Positions 22,563 through 31,580 of a stretch of 39,480 bases of DNA are shown piece by piece (position 1 is the first letter of the stretch; each line of letters opens with the position of its first letter). The notes under the pieces were generated by a model. It did no database searches and was not told the origin of the DNA. It saw only the letters and a program-made list of their open reading frames with translations. The position numbers and the translations under genes are program-made. Source of the DNA: Candidatus Zymogenaceae bacterium (GTDB lineage Bacteria > Desulfobacterota > Zymogenia > Zymogenales > Zymogenaceae). The stretch covers positions 1-39,480 of the forward strand of contig JAFGAS010000054.1 of the NCBI GenBank assembly GCA_016933535.1, in the 5' to 3' direction.

Positions 22563-23037
22563 TGGTCAATTCCTAGACTGTCACCGGATACTGCACTTCT
22601 ACCGTAGGGGCGGCATACATGCTGCCCCTTCTTCTTTATCGCCACTTCACCGTCATTGCGAGGAGCCGATAGGCGACGCGGCAATCCCCTGACAGTCATC
22701 GTGTACTACACTTCTTCCACCGGGGCGGTTCGTCAACCACCCATCATATCACCTTGAGTGTGTTTCCCCCCGTAGGGGCTCGATTTATCGTGCCCGTCTT
22801 TATCTTTTTATCGTTATTACGATCCACGGCGGGAGGCGCCGGGCAAGACTAAGCTTGCCGGTGTTTCTTTAATCCTCACCATTATTACGGGTAGTGAAGC
22901 GGCGTGACAATCCCGGACACGATAAACGCCCAAAATTGTGTTAGCAAGCAGATTAATATCCAAGATTGCCATGTCCCCGGGGGGGCTCGCGATGACAACC
23001 CTTTAGATATCCGACTTTGTCATGATCCTGAGGAGGC
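22563..23037. repeat. Repeat-rich intergenic region
   Basis: No gene is seen. It holds two imperfect tandem blocks of about 38 bases starting near 22574 and 22689 (shared words TACT, CACTTCT, GGGGCGG). It also holds a CGTCATTGCGAGG element (22642-22697), a degenerate copy of the GGGCGGTTCG palindrome (22722-22742), AGGGGCGGCAT paired with ATGCTGCCCCT near 22604-22628, and a GC-rich hairpin near 22840-22862. Confidence 0.6.
22642..22697 (+). repeat. CGTCATTGCGAGG-type dispersed repeat, copy 2
   Basis: The outer parts CCACTTCACCGTCATTGCGAGG and GCGGCAATCCCCTGACAGTC are almost identical to an inverted copy at 23598-23653, while the middles differ. Elements opening CGTCATTGCGAGG are common mobile-looking intergenic repeats of many bacteria. 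Confidence 0.7.
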
Positions 23038-23295
23038 TCACGGTCCCCTTTTCTTTTTCGGTATGACCAGTATACCCAGGGCGATGATGATGAGCCCAAT
23101 AATGCAGAAGAACACGCCCGCGAAAAACCGCTCGTCGGACTGGCATATAAGAAAAGACATGAGCAGCAGCCCGGCGCCCAGGCAGAAGAACAGGAAGCCC
23201 AGCACGTATCTCACTATCCTCACCGGCCGCAGGGCGGGGCTTTCGGGCCGAGGCGGTTGATCTTTTTGGGGAGGGGGTTGGGGGGTATCGTTCAC
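23038..23295 (-). CDS. Small two-helix membrane protein with Pro-rich N-terminus
   Basis: An 85-residue protein. The first 25 residues are Pro/Gln-rich (VNDTPQPPPQKDQPPRPESP). Two membrane helices follow (about 30-49 and 55-76) in hairpin form, with a short loop CQSDERF and a basic C-terminus KKKRGP. The family is unknown. GTG at 23295 has AAGGAAA six bases upstream; the ATG at 23358 lacks a site and would add an unlikely leader. It lies in a repeat-rich region and has no obvious partner. Confidence 0.5.
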   Translation of the reverse strand: MNDTPQPPPQKDQPPRPESPALRPVRIVRYVLGFLFFCLGAGLLLMSFLICQSDERFFAGVFFCIIGLIIIALGILVIPKKKRGP

Positions 23296-23754
23296 GAGTT
23301 TTCCTTTGCTCAATCCTTGGTCCTGCGGTATTGACGATTCATGGCGAGGACAAGACAACTAATAACACACCTATGCCTCGGTTGTGGTTTATAGAAGCAT
23401 AAGAAGAGATTAGATATGTGCCCTTTATAAAAAAAACCATCGATGAGGTCATGCTAAACGATATTTGAATTTCGGTCAAGGATAATCGGTCCTATTTGTG
23501 GGGCGGTAGATCGTAAGGATTAACAGACCCTTCAGTTACAGCGATAGCAAGACGGGCACGACATGTGGTGCCCCTACGGGTGAATAGCGGTTCGCGGTGA
23601 CAGTCAGGGGATTGCCGCGGGCCCTTCGGGCCCTCGCAATGACGGTGAAGTGGGAAGGCGGGTTTTCCCGTGCGTCGGGTCGGGGCCCCCGCACGGCCTG
23701 CCGTGTGGGGTGACTTTTCGGGGCCCCCACGAAGCTTGCTTCGTGGGGTGATTT
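23296..23754. other. Intergenic region with dispersed repeats
   Basis: No supported gene. The first half is AT-rich and featureless. The second half (from about 23552) is the mosaic repeat listed separately. Confidence 0.5.
23552..23748 (-). repeat. Dispersed mosaic repeat, copy 3 with perfect hairpin
   Basis: It contains GACATGTGGTG, an inverted copy of the CGTCATTGCGAGG element (23598-23653), and a perfect 24-bp hairpin (23725-23748): CCCCACGAAGC, TT, GCTTCGTGGGG. The hairpin lies seven bases after the stop of the V4R gene at 23755 and could act as its mRNA 3' end, although no T-run follows. Confidence 0.7.
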
Positions 23755-24360
23755 CTACGGCTTATACATGACGAACCGGCACACCGGGTCGCCCGCGGCG
23801 ATGCAGTGCGTCTCTTCGACCTTTACTTCCCCGCCCATAACGTACTGTAAAAAGCCGTGCTGAAACCCCACCTGGGCGTGGCAGATGGGTTTTTCGGTCT
23901 TGAGACCCAGGCACCAGAAACAGGGGCCGATCTCGAGGGCCGCGCCCTCGGGGGTCTCGGAGAAGGTGAATACGTCGCCGTAGATGTATTTCGACGCCTC
24001 TACCGCGGTTTTGTAGAGGGAGACAAATTGTTCGAATTTCTTTTCGACCGTTTTGGTCTTGTCGATCTTGTGCATGTCCGGGAAGAGATCGAGGCTGATC
24101 TTGAAGGCCTGCGTGCCCCCGTGAAACAGGATTGGCCTTGCCCCCCGCTCCCCGAAGATATCGATGGTGCCGGTGACGAACTGGATGAAATCCCCGATAG
24201 GATAGACCATCTCAAAATCCGGCGGAGGGAAGTTATCTATGAATTTGTCGAGCTTCGCGTATCGGAGGAGGGTGTTGAGCCCGTCCTTGCCGATGATCTC
24301 CTCGGTGGTCATGAAGGTCAGGTGCAGCAGCTGGTTTGGAACCTTTTCGTTGAGTCCCAT
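23755..24360 (-). CDS. V4R-domain protein
   Basis: A 201-residue soluble protein. The C-terminal V4R domain (about 135-200) is clear: CFWCLG, then ICHAQVGFQHGF, then VKVEETHCIAAGDPVCRFVMY, with conserved Cys, His, Glu and the GDPxC turn. The N-terminal region has an FPPPDFE loop and helices but no named domain. Stand-alone V4R proteins are thought to be small-molecule or tetrapyrrole sensors; the ligand is unknown here. It starts at ATG 24360 with AAGGAGGAAAG upstream. It follows the second V4R gene by 226 bases on the same strand, and the two share overall plan, suggesting an old duplication. Confidence 0.82.
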   Translation of the reverse strand: MGLNEKVPNQLLHLTFMTTEEIIGKDGLNTLLRYAKLDKFIDNFPPPDFEMVYPIGDFIQFVTGTIDIFGERGARPILFHGGTQAFKISLDLFPDMHKIDKTKTVEKKFEQFVSLYKTAVEASKYIYGDVFTFSETPEGAALEIGPCFWCLGLKTEKPICHAQVGFQHGFLQYVMGGEVKVEETHCIAAGDPVCRFVMYKP

Positions 24361-24586
24361 CGCTCTTTCCTCCTTACTGATATATCATCAATCGGGCCTG
24401 CCGCGTCCCAAAGACCCCAGCGAATATGGGGCAGCGTGTGTCCGCGGTCCGTTAGTGCGGCGTGCCTGCGGCCTTGCCGCGGAGATGTCGGAAACCCGTC
24501 TCCTCTACGTCGCGTCGAGTGGGGGGCTATGTCAACGGACGGAAACGATGCTCAAAGGCCGTCGCGGTCGAGCTGCGGCCCCCTGT

Positions 24587-25162
24587 CTATTGCCCCGTCA
24601 CAACCTCATAGAGGCAGGTATCGTCCCCCATGGCCTTACATTTGGTCTCAATGGACCGCGCTCCTTTAAAGCCGGCCCATACGGCCAGCTCGTCCAGGAA
24701 GCCGTTGATCACCGTGCAGATCGGAACGTCGCTCTTGAGGTTGAAACAGGTGGTGCAGAGCGTGTTGTCGAACACCACCTTATCGCCCTGGATCGTTACC
24801 GTTCCCCGGCCTGACACCATGGCGTAGATCTCGACGGCCTTAAAGAGCTTTTCCTGTCCGGGAAGGTCTTTGAACTGATCGAGCAGGCCCAGGTCCTTTA
24901 CCCGCACGGCAATCAACTTTCCAATAATTCGGAAGATCGCCTTTGCCCCGGAGACGCCCAACAGCTCGTAGAAACTGACGATAATCCGGGAATACTCAAT
25001 ATCGGTGTAGGCCTTCTCAAACCCGTAGCCCGGTTTTTCATCCATGAGTTGCGGCATCATGGCGTAGTTGAGAAGGGACTTGAGGCCGTTGGTCCCGATT
25101 ACCTGTTCGGCGGCGTCCATGAGTACCCTGACGGTTCCGCTGGCGACAGTTTTTTCGTCCAT
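24587..25162 (-). CDS. V4R-domain protein, divergent paralogue
   Basis: A 191-residue protein with the same plan as its downstream neighbour. A helical N-terminal half (VIGTNGLKSLLNYAMMPQL parallels the neighbour's IIGKDGLNTLLRYAKLDKF) is followed by a C-terminal V4R domain: TLCTTCFNLKSDVPICTVIN, then GFLDELAVWAGFKGARSIE and CKAMGDDTCLYEV. The histidine of the ICH motif is replaced by Thr (ICT), so ligand binding may differ. GGGGAGA precedes ATG 25162. The two genes are separated by 226 bases without a clear promoter. The function is unknown. Confidence 0.8.
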   Translation of the reverse strand: MDEKTVASGTVRVLMDAAEQVIGTNGLKSLLNYAMMPQLMDEKPGYGFEKAYTDIEYSRIIVSFYELLGVSGAKAIFRIIGKLIAVRVKDLGLLDQFKDLPGQEKLFKAVEIYAMVSGRGTVTIQGDKVVFDNTLCTTCFNLKSDVPICTVINGFLDELAVWAGFKGARSIETKCKAMGDDTCLYEVVTGQ

Positions 25163-25430
25163 ATCGGTCTCCCCGTATGTGTAGTTTTTATTGCTGCATA
25201 AAACGCGCTGTCGATCCCTCCAGTCCTTCTATGATTCATTCTCACTTATCGAGGGACTTGCCCACGGCGGCGACCATTGCCCCCATCCGAGACGTTGATG
25301 GGACTCCTCTTCCCGCTTAACGACCCCGGCGGTACATGGTGTTGGCCGGCCGTGGTCCGGCGGATGGAAACGAAGGCCGTGTCAGCCGGCGCCGTATGTC
25401 CTTTACTTATTGAAGCCCCGAGACCGTTCG

Positions 25431-25835
25431 TTAAGGGCCCAGGTAAACGCGGTCCTTGGGTCGTACGTCGTATCGGTCTCCCTTTGCCAGAAACGCAACC
25501 TCTCCGTCGGCGCCGATGATGAGCCCGGCACCCTCGATCTGGGAGAGAACGCCGTAGTCGATCATGACGGGCTCGGCCGTATCGTTGACCCTGTTTACGG
25601 CGATGGTATACACGGTTTTTGCCGTTTTATTCACCAGGAAGGCGGCATCCCCCGACAGCACCAGCAGCGTCGCCGAGTCATTGGTTTGGATAAATACCCG
25701 TCCGTCGGAAACGGCGCCGTTGATGGTGATCGTCACCTCCTGCCCGGTAAAGGCGACGGGGGAGCCTGGATAAGCCGTCATGGCCGTTAAAAACAGCAGA
25801 CAGAACAATGTTACATACGCGACGGACTTATTCAT
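25431..25835 (-). CDS. Small exported protein, function unknown
   Basis: A 134-residue protein with a signal peptide (MNKSVAYVTLFCLLFLTAMTAYPGS). The mature part is predicted beta-rich with alternating strands (VTITINGAVSDGRVFIQTND, then LLVLSGDAAFLVN). I do not recognise a family. AAAGGAG sits six bases before ATG 25835. It is upstream of the V4R pair on the same strand with a 268-base gap that holds no gene. It is probably periplasmic or released. Confidence 0.6.
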   Translation of the reverse strand: MNKSVAYVTLFCLLFLTAMTAYPGSPVAFTGQEVTITINGAVSDGRVFIQTNDSATLLVLSGDAAFLVNKTAKTVYTIAVNRVNDTAEPVMIDYGVLSQIEGAGLIIGADGEVAFLAKGDRYDVRPKDRVYLGP

Positions 25836-26568
25836 CGGATTACTCCTTTGTTTCGATATGCCGGGTGGGATGCGTTTTCTATGAGCGTATCGGCGTGTCT
25901 GGCCGGGTCTACTTTAAAACGGCGGGGAAGACCGTCCCCTGGTTCAATTTGACGTTGTCTCCATCGGCCGTCGTTCCGGGATGATCGGGTGAGAGAACGG
26001 CGACAGGGATCACTGTTACTATTCCCGACCTCGGGGCTGCGGTCGGGGCAGGTCGGTGGATCGGGGAGGACCTCGCGGCGCTGATAGAAGATGAGACGTG
26101 CCGGGCGGATCAGATAGTCCGGGGATGAACTTCGTTCCCAAACCATGATCTTCTCCTACGCGAAGGTGACGCCGCGCTCCGCACGATTGGGCGGGGCCGG
26201 CCGGTATGTAGCGTATTACGAGGCCTGTTGCTGACCCCGGCCGCTCTCAACGGTGACCGGCCCGGATATTTCGGTCTTCGTGTCCCGTCATGGTGAGTCT
26301 TATGTGATGTTTCTATTTTTCCCGTCGGAGGCATAGAGAACCCCCGTTTTGCGGAAAAGATAGAAAACACCTGCATTACTATTATAGGCGATGTGCAATA
26401 CGATGGCAAGACTAATTGCCTCGTTGGTCCGTCCGGGACACGGTCAACGGCCGGGCCGGCTTGGGGAGGGGCTCGATGTCTTTTGCCGACCGGCTGCCGG
26501 CCCGCATTTGTCGACGGAAATGGATTTGGAAACAGGGCATAGGCGGCTCCGACTCCTGCCGCGGTGAG
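25836..26568. other. Long intergenic region without a supported gene
   Basis: About 730 bases. Short open frames on both strands (for example 25832-26146 and 26110-26409 on the minus strand) have no ribosome-binding site or recognisable content. I see no repeat, terminator or RNA. Confidence 0.45.
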
Positions 26569-28164
26569 CTATCCCCCGTATCTGATCTCTCCTGCGATCA
26601 TCGTCAGCTTAACGTTGATATCCCTGATCTCATCGGGGGATACCCTCCGCGGGTCTCGGTCGAGAACCACGAGATCGGCCCGTTTCCCCGCCTGGATCGT
26701 CCCCCGGGTGCCTTCGTCGAAGGAGGCATAGGCCGCCCGGCTCGTGTAGAGCGAAAGCGCCTCGAAGGGTGTCAGCCGCTGGTCGGCCGTAAACCCGCGG
26801 CGCGTCACCGCCCCCCATAACCCGGCCAGGACGGATGGCGATTCGATGGGAGAGTCCGATCCGCCGCAGATCGGGATCTGTTGTTCGAGGGCGCGCCTGA
26901 TTGCGTAGACGTCGCCCAGACGCTTTTTGCCGACACGGCTTTCTATCCAGCCGCCCTCCGAGACGATGAACGACGGTTGGAACGAGAGGATGATCCCGGC
27001 TTCTCGGATCGTCGAAAAGTCGGAGCGTCTGATCATCCCGCTGTGCTCGATCCGGTGGCGCAGGTTGGGTCCGTTGACGGACCGGCGGGCCTCAAGAAAT
27101 ATGCGTACCGTCTCGGTGATTGCCTCGTCCCCGATGATATGGGCCGCGACCTGCAGTCCCTCCTTTTCGGCCTCAAAGATGGTCTTTCGCAGCGCATCAA
27201 TATCGATTACCATCATACCCCGCTCGCCCGGCATGTCCGAATAGTCCTCGGAAAACCGGGCCGTCCGCGAGCCGAAGGTGCCGTCGACGAATATCTTGAG
27301 GGCCCCGCCCCGCCACCTCCCATCGATCTTTTCGGCGCCGAACTGATCTGTCAGGGTCGCGACCGCCTCGGCCACCGAGGTGGCGGCAACCAGCGGATAG
27401 ATCGACTGATGGACCTCGTTTTCGAAGAGCTTCAACAACGGGATCTCGAAAGGCCCGAGGCTGCCGGCCGGGCCGTTTTGCCCGGTCTGGAGCACCGAGT
27501 GTACGCGGACAATGCCGGATTTGGACAGGTCGTCCATGAATAGATGGAAACCCTTTCTGAACTCCTCGACGTCGGGCGGGGGCAGGGCGGCCAGCGCAAG
27601 ATCGACGGCAAGCTCCTTGAGCATTCCGGTCAGCCTGCCGTGCTCCCGTCCGATGAGCCCGCCCGGGGGATCCGGGGTGTTTTCTGTGATCGAAGCTGCG
27701 GCCAGGGCCGCCGAGTTGACCAGTCCCGTATGGCCGTCGTAACGGATAAGGAGGACGGGATTTGCGGGCGCCGACGCGTCAAGCTCGGGCAGGGTCGGCA
27801 TTCGTTTGTCCGGGAAATTATCCTCCCTGAACCGCAGGCCCATGATCCAGGCCCCCGGGGCAAGGGCGGCGGCCTTATCTTTGATGATAGAAAGCAACTC
27901 GGCCACAGAGCCGACGTCGGCAAGATCGGTGTTCATCTTGAAGTAGGCCGACAGCACCAGGTGCAGGTGGCAGTCGGTGAACCCGGGGATCAACACTCCG
28001 CCGGACAGGTCTATCTCCTCACAGGAGTTACCCGCACGGGCCTTTATCTCGGCGACGGTGCCGGCACCGACGATAGTATCTCCGGTGACCGCGCAGGCCT
28101 CATGCGCAATCGATTCGCCCTCCATCGTGAGGACGATTCCGTTAATGAAGAGGTAGTCTTTCAT
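26569..28164 (-). CDS. YtcJ-like metal-dependent amidohydrolase
   Basis: A 531-residue amidohydrolase of the YtcJ/Amidohydro_3 group. The metal motif HLH (His66, His68) follows VLIPGFTDC. Later come LKIFVDGTFGSRTA, AAHIIGDEA, RHRIEHS with its His, and GGSDSPIE with the catalytic Asp. The C-terminus has the usual RADLVVLDRDP strand. It is cytoplasmic and probably zinc-dependent; family members hydrolyse C-N bonds of varied compounds, and the substrate cannot be predicted. It stands alone on the minus strand, divergent from the large sigma-54 regulator with 325 bases between. The start ATG at 28164 gives a normal N-terminal beta-sandwich. Confidence 0.88.
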   Translation of the reverse strand: MKDYLFINGIVLTMEGESIAHEACAVTGDTIVGAGTVAEIKARAGNSCEEIDLSGGVLIPGFTDCHLHLVLSAYFKMNTDLADVGSVAELLSIIKDKAAALAPGAWIMGLRFREDNFPDKRMPTLPELDASAPANPVLLIRYDGHTGLVNSAALAAASITENTPDPPGGLIGREHGRLTGMLKELAVDLALAALPPPDVEEFRKGFHLFMDDLSKSGIVRVHSVLQTGQNGPAGSLGPFEIPLLKLFENEVHQSIYPLVAATSVAEAVATLTDQFGAEKIDGRWRGGALKIFVDGTFGSRTARFSEDYSDMPGERGMMVIDIDALRKTIFEAEKEGLQVAAHIIGDEAITETVRIFLEARRSVNGPNLRHRIEHSGMIRRSDFSTIREAGIILSFQPSFIVSEGGWIESRVGKKRLGDVYAIRRALEQQIPICGGSDSPIESPSVLAGLWGAVTRRGFTADQRLTPFEALSLYTSRAAYASFDEGTRGTIQAGKRADLVVLDRDPRRVSPDEIRDINVKLTMIAGEIRYGG

Positions 28165-28489
28165 AGTCGGTTCCTCGTCGGGGAAAGTAGTGTTTGGCGG
28201 CCGGCGGGATTACGTTGAAACGCCGCTCATGTTCAAAGACTGCTAAACCGCGTCACCACGCGATCGGCATAACCGTCCAATCGAATATGTATCATCGGCC
28301 GGGCAGCGTGTCAAGGGAAAGAAAGGCGCCAAATGTGACCGGAGTCATAGATAGGCAATCGGGTTCGGGGCATAGTATACGGCATCGTTACAGGACTGCA
28401 ACCCACAACAAATACGTTGCAATAGTGTAACTTTTATTTGACTTATTGAAACAATAATATATAATGATCGGCAATAAGGAAGATCACTC
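28165..28489. other. Divergent intergenic region
   Basis: Apart from the promoter at 28438-28465 I see no gene or RNA. A half-site ATCGGCAATA at 28467-28476 resembles one arm of the palindromes near 6.7 kb. It sits just downstream of the predicted transcription start region. Confidence 0.4.
28438..28465 (+). promoter_or_regulatory. Promoter with inverted repeat in its spacer
   Basis: TTGACT (28438-28443), a 16-base spacer, and TATAAT (28460-28465, exact consensus). The spacer is mostly a perfect inverted repeat, TTATTG-AAA-CAATAA (28443-28457). This could be an operator. Confidence 0.65.
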
Positions 28490-31420
28490 ATGACCGAAAA
28501 CGAGATGCGTATTCTCCTGATTGAAGACAGTCCATGGGACAGGCGGCTCATCGGCGACATGCTTGCGGAGATGAAAGAGGAGGCCTTTGTTCTTTCAACC
28601 GCCGATGATCTCGCAGAGGGGAAAAGACTGCTGGATATCGGGGAGATAGACCTCGTGCTGCTGGACCTCATCCTTCCCGACTCGGAGGGCCTGGATACGC
28701 TGCACGCCGTTCTGAAGGCGGCTCCGTCGGTCCCCATCGTCGTCTGTTCGGCGATTTCCAATAAGGAGACCGCGCTGCGGGCCGTAAGTGAGGGGGCCCA
28801 GGATTATCTCATCAAGGGTGATATCAATCCGTCAATGCTCGTGCGCGCCATACGTTACGCCCGGGAGCGCAAACGGGGCGAGGAGGCGCTCAAAACGGCC
28901 CACGACCAGCTGGAGATACGGGTTAAAAAGCGCACCGCCGAACTTACCGAAACAAATGAGCTGCTGAGAAAAGAGATCGTCGAACGCAAGGCGGTCGAGG
29001 AATCTCTTACGTCGTTGAGGAAGGCGGTGGAGAGCAGCGCCGTCGGTATAACCATTACCGACCTTTCGGGCATCATTATCTATACCAATCCCGCCGAAGC
29101 CGCCATGCACGGTTACACGGTCGATGAACTCATCGGTTTCCCGGCCCGGATGCTGGCCCCCGAAAAGATCAGGAGAGAGATGACCGCCGAAGAGATCAAT
29201 GCCATGGAGGGCATGACCCGCGAAACGGTCAATATCCGAAAGGACGGCGCCACCTTTCCCATCAGCAGGACGACCGACGTCGTCAGAGAGCAAAACGGCC
29301 ACCCAATCTTTGTCGTGAGTATTTCGGAAGACATTACCGAAAAAAGACGGGCCGAAGCCAAGATCCGCGAATCCGAGGAGAGATATCGGGACCTTGTAGA
29401 CAATATGCAGGACTTAGTCTACGTCATCGACGAGAAAGGGAATATGCAATTCGTAAACCAGGCCGTCGCCGATCGATCCGGATTCGGGATCGATGAGCTG
29501 CAGGGAAAGAGCATTGTCGATTTTTTCACCAATGAGTCGCTCAAATATCTCGAAGAGCTCTACAAACAGCGGACAACGGGCGAAGAGGTCGGCGTCTATG
29601 AGCTTGATTACTACGATCATGAAGGCAACATCAGGACGATCGAAGCAAAAGAACGGCCGATCATCGAGGACGGAAAGATCATCGAGGTACAGGGGATCGC
29701 CCGCGACATCACCCAGCGAAAGAACGTGGAGCGGGCGTTGAGGGAATCGGAGCAGGAGTATCGAAATCTGGTGGATACGATCAGCGATTATCTCTACGTT
29801 GTCGATGAAAAGGGAGCGGTTCTGTTTGCTAACAAGTCGCTCTGCGACGACTCCGGGTATTCTCTCGCGGATATTATCGGCAGTAACATCGGCCAGTTTC
29901 TGACCCCCGAATCTCAGGAGCTTGCCTCCCGGCTTTTCAAGAGACAATTGGCCGGGGAGGAAATCGGGCCCTTCGAGATGGACTTTTCCTCCAAGCAGGG
30001 CGTGATCAGGACGGTCGAGATTCGCGAGAGCCTCGTGCGGGAAAACGGCCGGATCGTTCAGGTCAGGGGGATCGGACGGGACGTTACCGAACAGAAGAAG
30101 CTCGTCGCCACCACGCTCGACAGCGTTTCGGACGGGATCATCATCGTGAATATGAAGGACGAGATCACCTCCACCAACGCCGCCGCCGAACGCATTACCG
30201 GCCTGGGCCGCGAGCGGATGATCGGCAAACCCCTTTCCGAGATACTCCGCGAGCGGATATCGAGCGGGGAATCTATCCCGCCGGGGATTATCGGCGTCGG
30301 CAAGGCCGTGGTGAACCATGAAATGGACCTGATTACCGCCTCAGGGCGTATCGTTCCGGTGTCGCTTTCCATGGTCCTTTTAACCGACCGCGAGTCAAAG
30401 ACCCTCGGCCGTGTTGTAACATTCCGGGACATCTCGGTGATCGTCGAGCTCAAGAAGGAGATATACCAAAAATATACCTATCAGGATATCATCAGCAAGA
30501 ACAAACAGATCAAAGAAATATTCGACGTTCTTCCTTATATATCCGAGAGCGACAGCACCGTGTTGATTGAAGGCAAGAGCGGAACCGGTAAGGAGCTCTT
30601 CGCCCGGGCCATTCACAACCTGTCTCCACGGAGGAAGGGACCGTTTGTCGCGGTCAACTGCGCGGCCCTTCCCGATACGCTGCTGGAATCGGAGCTTTTC
30701 GGATACGTAAGGGGGGCCTTTACCAATGCCACGAAGGACAAGCCCGGGCGGTTCGCCCTGGCCAACGGGGGCACGATACTCCTGGACGAGATCGGCGATA
30801 TGCCCAAGGCGTTGCAGGTGAAGCTGCTGCGCGTGCTGGAGCAAAAGGAATACGAGCCGCTGGGGTCGGTGTCAACCGTAAAGAGCGACGTGCGGATCAT
30901 CGCCTCGACAAATCGGGAGATCGCCTCCGAGGTTGCACACGGCAACTTTCGAGAAGACCTCTTCTATCGGCTAAACGTCGTTAAAATTGTGCTGCCGGAG
31001 CTAAAAGAGCGGCGGGAGGACATCCCGCTGTTGATCAATCATTTCGCGGATAAATTTTCCAGGAAAATGGGAAAGCCGGTATCGTCGATATCCGACCGGA
31101 TGCTCGATATCCTGATGCGTTACGATTTCCCCGGCAACATCAGGGAACTCGAAAATATTATCGAACACGCGATGGTTATTTCGGGTGGCGGAGTCCTTGA
31201 CGTACAGCACCTGCCCAAGTCGCTGCTGGACAGGGCCGGGGCAAAGGGCTATCCGCGGGCCTCGTTCAGGGACGAGGTTACCAAGTCCGAGAAAAAGCTC
31301 ATCGAGGAGACCCTGGCCAAATTCCACGGGAGCCGTGTGCTGGCGGCCGACTCTCTGAACATGAACCGTACGACCCTCTGGCGCAAGATGAAAAGGTACG
31401 GATTGATGGTGGAGGAATAA
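28490..31420 (+). CDS. Receiver-PAS(4)-AAA-Fis sigma-54-type regulator
   Basis: A 976-residue multidomain regulator. It has a receiver domain (7-120; phosphoacceptor Asp59 in LVLLDLILPD), a coiled coil (125-172), and four PAS domains (roughly 174-295, 300-418, 425-540, 545-665). An AAA+ central domain follows (672-905) with Walker A GKSGTGKE (695-702) and Walker B ILLDEIGD. A C-terminal Fis-type helix-turn-helix ends the protein (about 930-970, VLAADSLNMNRTTLWRKMKR). The sigma-54 contact loop reads GAFTNA (742-747) instead of the canonical GAFTGA; this variant may change but need not abolish activation. AAGGAAG precedes the ATG. It has no cognate kinase beside it and is monocistronic. It probably integrates phosphorylation with redox or small-molecule signals. 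Confidence 0.92.
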   Translation: MTENEMRILLIEDSPWDRRLIGDMLAEMKEEAFVLSTADDLAEGKRLLDIGEIDLVLLDLILPDSEGLDTLHAVLKAAPSVPIVVCSAISNKETALRAVSEGAQDYLIKGDINPSMLVRAIRYARERKRGEEALKTAHDQLEIRVKKRTAELTETNELLRKEIVERKAVEESLTSLRKAVESSAVGITITDLSGIIIYTNPAEAAMHGYTVDELIGFPARMLAPEKIRREMTAEEINAMEGMTRETVNIRKDGATFPISRTTDVVREQNGHPIFVVSISEDITEKRRAEAKIRESEERYRDLVDNMQDLVYVIDEKGNMQFVNQAVADRSGFGIDELQGKSIVDFFTNESLKYLEELYKQRTTGEEVGVYELDYYDHEGNIRTIEAKERPIIEDGKIIEVQGIARDITQRKNVERALRESEQEYRNLVDTISDYLYVVDEKGAVLFANKSLCDDSGYSLADIIGSNIGQFLTPESQELASRLFKRQLAGEEIGPFEMDFSSKQGVIRTVEIRESLVRENGRIVQVRGIGRDVTEQKKLVATTLDSVSDGIIIVNMKDEITSTNAAAERITGLGRERMIGKPLSEILRERISSGESIPPGIIGVGKAVVNHEMDLITASGRIVPVSLSMVLLTDRESKTLGRVVTFRDISVIVELKKEIYQKYTYQDIISKNKQIKEIFDVLPYISESDSTVLIEGKSGTGKELFARAIHNLSPRRKGPFVAVNCAALPDTLLESELFGYVRGAFTNATKDKPGRFALANGGTILLDEIGDMPKALQVKLLRVLEQKEYEPLGSVSTVKSDVRIIASTNREIASEVAHGNFREDLFYRLNVVKIVLPELKERREDIPLLINHFADKFSRKMGKPVSSISDRMLDILMRYDFPGNIRELENIIEHAMVISGGGVLDVQHLPKSLLDRAGAKGYPRASFRDEVTKSEKKLIEETLAKFHGSRVLAADSLNMNRTTLWRKMKRYGLMVEE

Positions 31421-31427
31421 AAGGACA

Positions 31428-31451
31428 CCCCAAAAGGCAGGCCTTCTGGGG
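31428..31451. repeat. Dispersed hairpin repeat, degenerate copy
   Basis: CCCCAAAAGGC, AG, GCCTTCTGGGG with one mismatched pair. It has the same design as the hairpins at 14491 and 23725 and follows the large regulator's stop by seven bases. Confidence 0.55.
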
Positions 31452-31516
31452 GCCCCATCGGGAAGGGAAAGAGAAGAAGGAAGAAAGGAGCGCCTCCTCG
31501 AAATGACGGAGTTAAC

Positions 31517-31540
31517 GGGCGGTTCGCGAACCGCCCCTAC
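31517..31540. repeat. Perfect palindromic unit GGGCGGTTCGCGAACCGCCC
   Basis: A 20-bp perfect palindrome (31517-31536) followed by CTAC, preceded by a partial AATGACGG piece. A degenerate relative is at 22722-22742. Such GGGCGGTTCGCGAACCGCCCC units are dispersed intergenic repeats in many GC-rich genomes. Confidence 0.65.
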
Positions 31541-31580
31541 AAGCATCCCACCAAATTAAATATTGTATTCCCCGTTTATT

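Noticed and set aside
28384..28489. Possible sigma-54 promoter before the large regulator
   Set aside because: No GG-N10-GC pair of the right form; a clear sigma-70 type promoter is present instead.
29414..30319. 301-codon open frame on the minus strand
   Set aside because: Antisense to the PAS region of the large regulator; no recognisable content.
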